NCBI GenBank assembly: GCA_015487435.1
Contig: WFPU01000186.1
Coordinates: 1-36,856, forward strand
From: Sulfurimonas sp.
GTDB lineage: Bacteria > Campylobacterota > Campylobacteria > Campylobacterales > Sulfurimonadaceae
Direction: 5' to 3'
Length of the DNA stretch: 36,856 nucleotides
Made by a program: the position numbers and the translations under genes. Positions 34,868-36,856 of the stretch are shown one piece after another (the first letter of the stretch is position 1; the number at the start of each line of letters is the position of its first letter). The notes beneath the pieces are model-generated. The model worked only from the letters and a program-made list of their open reading frames with translations. It made no database searches and was not told the origin of the DNA.

Positions 34868-34962
34868 TAGATCCTGAATGACCAAAATAATACCCTTGCG
34901 GTATAAGTTCAGGATGACTAAAGCTCAAATACTCCGTCATTCCAAACTTGATTTGGAATCTA
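34868..34962. repeat. Palindromic repeat copy K, with nested loop cassette
   Basis: The first hairpin TAGATCCTGAA...AAGTTCAGGATGAC is interrupted in its loop by about 26 bp (TGACCAAAATAATACCCTTG + CGGTAT). The second hairpin is CGTCATTCCAAACTTGATTT + GGAATCTA. The outer ends are absent. It lies between the convergent transpeptidase and argS genes. Confidence 0.82.
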
Positions 34963-34974
34963 GCTATTAAAGTA

Positions 34975-36600
34975 TTAATCCTCTTGTGTTATTTTAGTTG
35001 CTTCTTTAGACATAAAATCCTTAGCTTCAATACCAAGTAAATAAAGCCCAGTTTTTAGCGAAAGAGCAACTACCATTAATAATTTAAGTAATTTTGCTTC
35101 ATCGTCACGCCCAATAATACGAACATCATAATAAAATTTATGTAAAGATGCAGCTAATGATTGTAAATAATCTGGTAATTTTTGAACCTGTCTTGAATTA
35201 AAAGCATCCTCTACAATTTCGGGTAATAACAATGCATCAAATAAAAGAATATTTGCATTTTCATCAAAACCTTTTAGGGTAGCTTTCATAATTTCATCTT
35301 CACTAAAGTTACTTTTAGAGATTATAGTTTTTATTCTAGCATGTGCATACTGAATATAAAAAATTGGATTTGAGCTATCTTGTTTTTTAAGTTGTTCTAC
35401 ATCAAATTCTAGTGGTGTATCACTTTTTTTAGAAGCAAAAATAAATCTAAGAGCATCTGCACCTATCTCTGCCACTATGTCACTCATTAAGATAACATTC
35501 CCTGCACGCTTACTCATCTTATAAGGTTCACCATCTTTAAGAAGAGATACCATTTGCGAAAGTAAAGTTTCTAATTTATTTGAGTCATAGCCTAAATACT
35601 CAATAGCTGCATTTACACGAGGAATATATCCATGATGATCAGCTCCCCAAATATTGATATAGTGATCATACCCACGCTCAAATTTTTGGTTATGATAAAC
35701 AATATCTCCAGCTAAATAAGTTGGGCGTTTATCTTCACGAACAACAACTCTATCGTTATCATCGCCCTTAACTTCAGAAGATATCCAAAGTTTGCCATCT
35801 TTTTCATAAATAGCATTTTTATCATTTGAATCCATCTTCTGCATAACTCTGTCCCAGTCACTATATAAAGAAGATTCAGTTACAAAAGTATCAAAAGTTA
35901 TGTTTAAATCAGCTAAATCTTTTGTGATTAATTTCATCACTCCATCTTTAGCCCAAAGAGCAAGCTCTTTATAACGACTCTCATCACTAAATATTTCACG
36001 ACCAAATTTTTCTATGGCACCATTAGCTAAGCTTGCTAGATAATCACCACGATAATAAGATTCTGGATACTCTACATCTTCACCAAATATATTTTCACGG
36101 GCATACAAAGCTATTGATAGACCAAGTAAATCTATCTGGTTACCAGCATCATTTACATAATATTCAGCTGTAATATCATAACCCAAGTGTTTAGCTAAAC
36201 GATAAAGAATATTTCCATATACCGCTCCACGAGAATGACCTATATGAAGTGGACCTGTTGGATTTGCACTTACATATTCTAAAAGAATTTTTTGATTATT
36301 TTTTTGTGTTGCAAACTCTTCTGGATTATCTAATGCCCAAGTTCCATAATTATTCAAAAAATCTTCACTAAGATGAAAATTTAAATAACCCTTTACGGCT
36401 TCAACTGATGAAAACATCTCACTATCATCAAAAGAAGATGCAATTTCATCAGCAATAACCATTGGAGACTTTTTTAATTCTTTAGCAAGGGAAAAGGCTA
36501 TTGGCGTTGCAAAATGACCAAAAGTTCTATCACGTGGCTTTTCTAAAACAATTTCACGACCAATTTTGTCTTGAAGATGTATTGATACTTTTTGTTTCAA
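34975..36600 (-). CDS. argS: Arginyl-tRNA synthetase
   Basis: A class I aminoacyl-tRNA synthetase, 541 residues. The N-terminal Arg-specific domain has DRTFGHFATPIAFSLAKELK. The HIGH-type signature lies in SANPTGPLHIGHSRGAV. The KMSKS loop is YKMSKRAGN, and the C-terminal DALR domain starts near residue 420 (YIQYAHARIKTII). The start is TTG (36600), 3 nt after the tatA stop and without a Shine-Dalgarno, so it probably relies on coupling to tatA. No in-frame ATG lies upstream. Confidence 0.96.
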   Translation of the reverse strand: MKQKVSIHLQDKIGREIVLEKPRDRTFGHFATPIAFSLAKELKKSPMVIADEIASSFDDSEMFSSVEAVKGYLNFHLSEDFLNNYGTWALDNPEEFATQKNNQKILLEYVSANPTGPLHIGHSRGAVYGNILYRLAKHLGYDITAEYYVNDAGNQIDLLGLSIALYARENIFGEDVEYPESYYRGDYLASLANGAIEKFGREIFSDESRYKELALWAKDGVMKLITKDLADLNITFDTFVTESSLYSDWDRVMQKMDSNDKNAIYEKDGKLWISSEVKGDDNDRVVVREDKRPTYLAGDIVYHNQKFERGYDHYINIWGADHHGYIPRVNAAIEYLGYDSNKLETLLSQMVSLLKDGEPYKMSKRAGNVILMSDIVAEIGADALRFIFASKKSDTPLEFDVEQLKKQDSSNPIFYIQYAHARIKTIISKSNFSEDEIMKATLKGFDENANILLFDALLLPEIVEDAFNSRQVQKLPDYLQSLAASLHKFYYDVRIIGRDDEAKLLKLLMVVALSLKTGLYLLGIEAKDFMSKEATKITQED

Positions 36601-36603
36601 GAT

Positions 36604-36834
36604 TTACGCTTGTGTGGTTGTTTTTGGAGTTTCTTTTGATGTTACTTCTTCAGTACCCTCAACTTTTTTTGGTTCTGATGATGCCACTTCTTCTGCCCCA
36701 TCTTTCATCTCTTCTTTAAAGTTTTTGATACCTTTTCCAAAGCCTTTAGCTAACTCAGGAATTTTTTTTGCTCCAAATAATAAAACGATAATTCCAAAAA
36801 TTATAAGTAGTTCTTGTCCACCAGGTAATCCCAT
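36604..36834 (-). CDS. tatA: Twin-arginine translocase subunit TatA
   Basis: A 76-residue Tat pore subunit. It has a short N-terminal membrane helix ([20 protein letters not shown]), the FG hinge, an amphipathic helix ([19 protein letters not shown]) and an acidic, disordered tail. AAGGAAA precedes the ATG. It is immediately followed by argS, with which it is probably co-transcribed. tatB and tatC are not in the window. Confidence 0.94.
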   Translation of the reverse strand: MGLPGGQELLIIFGIIVLLFGAKKIPELAKGFGKGIKNFKEEMKDGAEEVASSEPKKVEGTEEVTSKETPKTTTQA

Positions 36835-36856
36835 AGTATATTTCCTTGTTTAAAAA

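Noticed and set aside
36614-36853. 79-residue plus-strand ORF over tatA
   Set aside because: It is antisense to tatA, which is clearly real.

Overview
The window is AT-rich chromosomal DNA, probably from a Campylobacterota (Epsilonproteobacteria) member. A free-living Sulfurimonas-like organism is the best guess. The evidence is the flgB-flgC-fliE-ftsI gene order shared with Helicobacter, a PgbA-type N-terminal domain protein, a Csd3-like M23 peptidase, a short ComEC without a beta-lactamase domain, tatA-argS, Bpt, a soluble CZB chemoreceptor with a PAS partner, and several c-di-GMP proteins. It reads as core chromosome. I saw no phage, IS transposase, CRISPR array, tRNA or rRNA gene.

Layout. 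1-3.4 kb: a GGDEF/EAL protein (cut by the window edge) and a PAS + soluble CZB-chemoreceptor pair. 3.4-5.5 kb: divergent alr and an agmatine deiminase, plus a 47-residue membrane protein missing from the ORF track. 5.7-11 kb: a receiver-PAS-diguanylate cyclase, ispG, dnaB and comEC. 11.2-18.2 kb: YihY-type membrane protein, a diguanylate cyclase with a c-type haem motif, a GlcD-like oxidase with a PgbA-like protein, and an M23 peptidase with a Nudix hydrolase. 18.3-21.4 kb: priA downstream of two pseudopilin-like genes. 21.5-24.8 kb: flgB-flgC-fliE-ftsI behind a good sigma-54 promoter match. 24.8-28.6 kb: panC, prfB, a small membrane protein, bpt and a secreted protein of unknown function. 28.7-31.9 kb: the str operon rpsL-rpsG-fusA. 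32-36.8 kb: an NhaC-type antiporter with no ordinary start codon, a GNAT protein, an L,D-transpeptidase, and tatA-argS.

The most striking signal is a dispersed palindromic repeat family. Complete copies are about 115-150 bp. They have outer inverted ends (consensus AATTGAACTCTCTGATTAAT) enclosing two facing hairpins of about 27 bp, each of the type TAGATTCTGAATCAAGTTCAGAATGAC. I count twelve whole, core-only or partial copies. They occupy every convergent gene junction with a real gap, supply the C-termini or stop codons of neighbouring genes, and form part of the probable 5' leader of the flagellar operon. One has inserted in frame into priA, where an 18-bp unit has expanded to four HSEQLR repeats. 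A sister array with 17-19 bp units lies just beyond the priA stop.

Other points of interest are a 14-codon mini-ORF whose end forms a hairpin hiding the fliE ribosome binding site; four genes whose -10 box lies exactly 6 nt before the ATG, which predicts leaderless mRNAs; the missing nhaC start codon; and a related 25-bp cassette nested in the hairpin loops of three repeat copies. All calls come from reading the sequence. No database search was possible.
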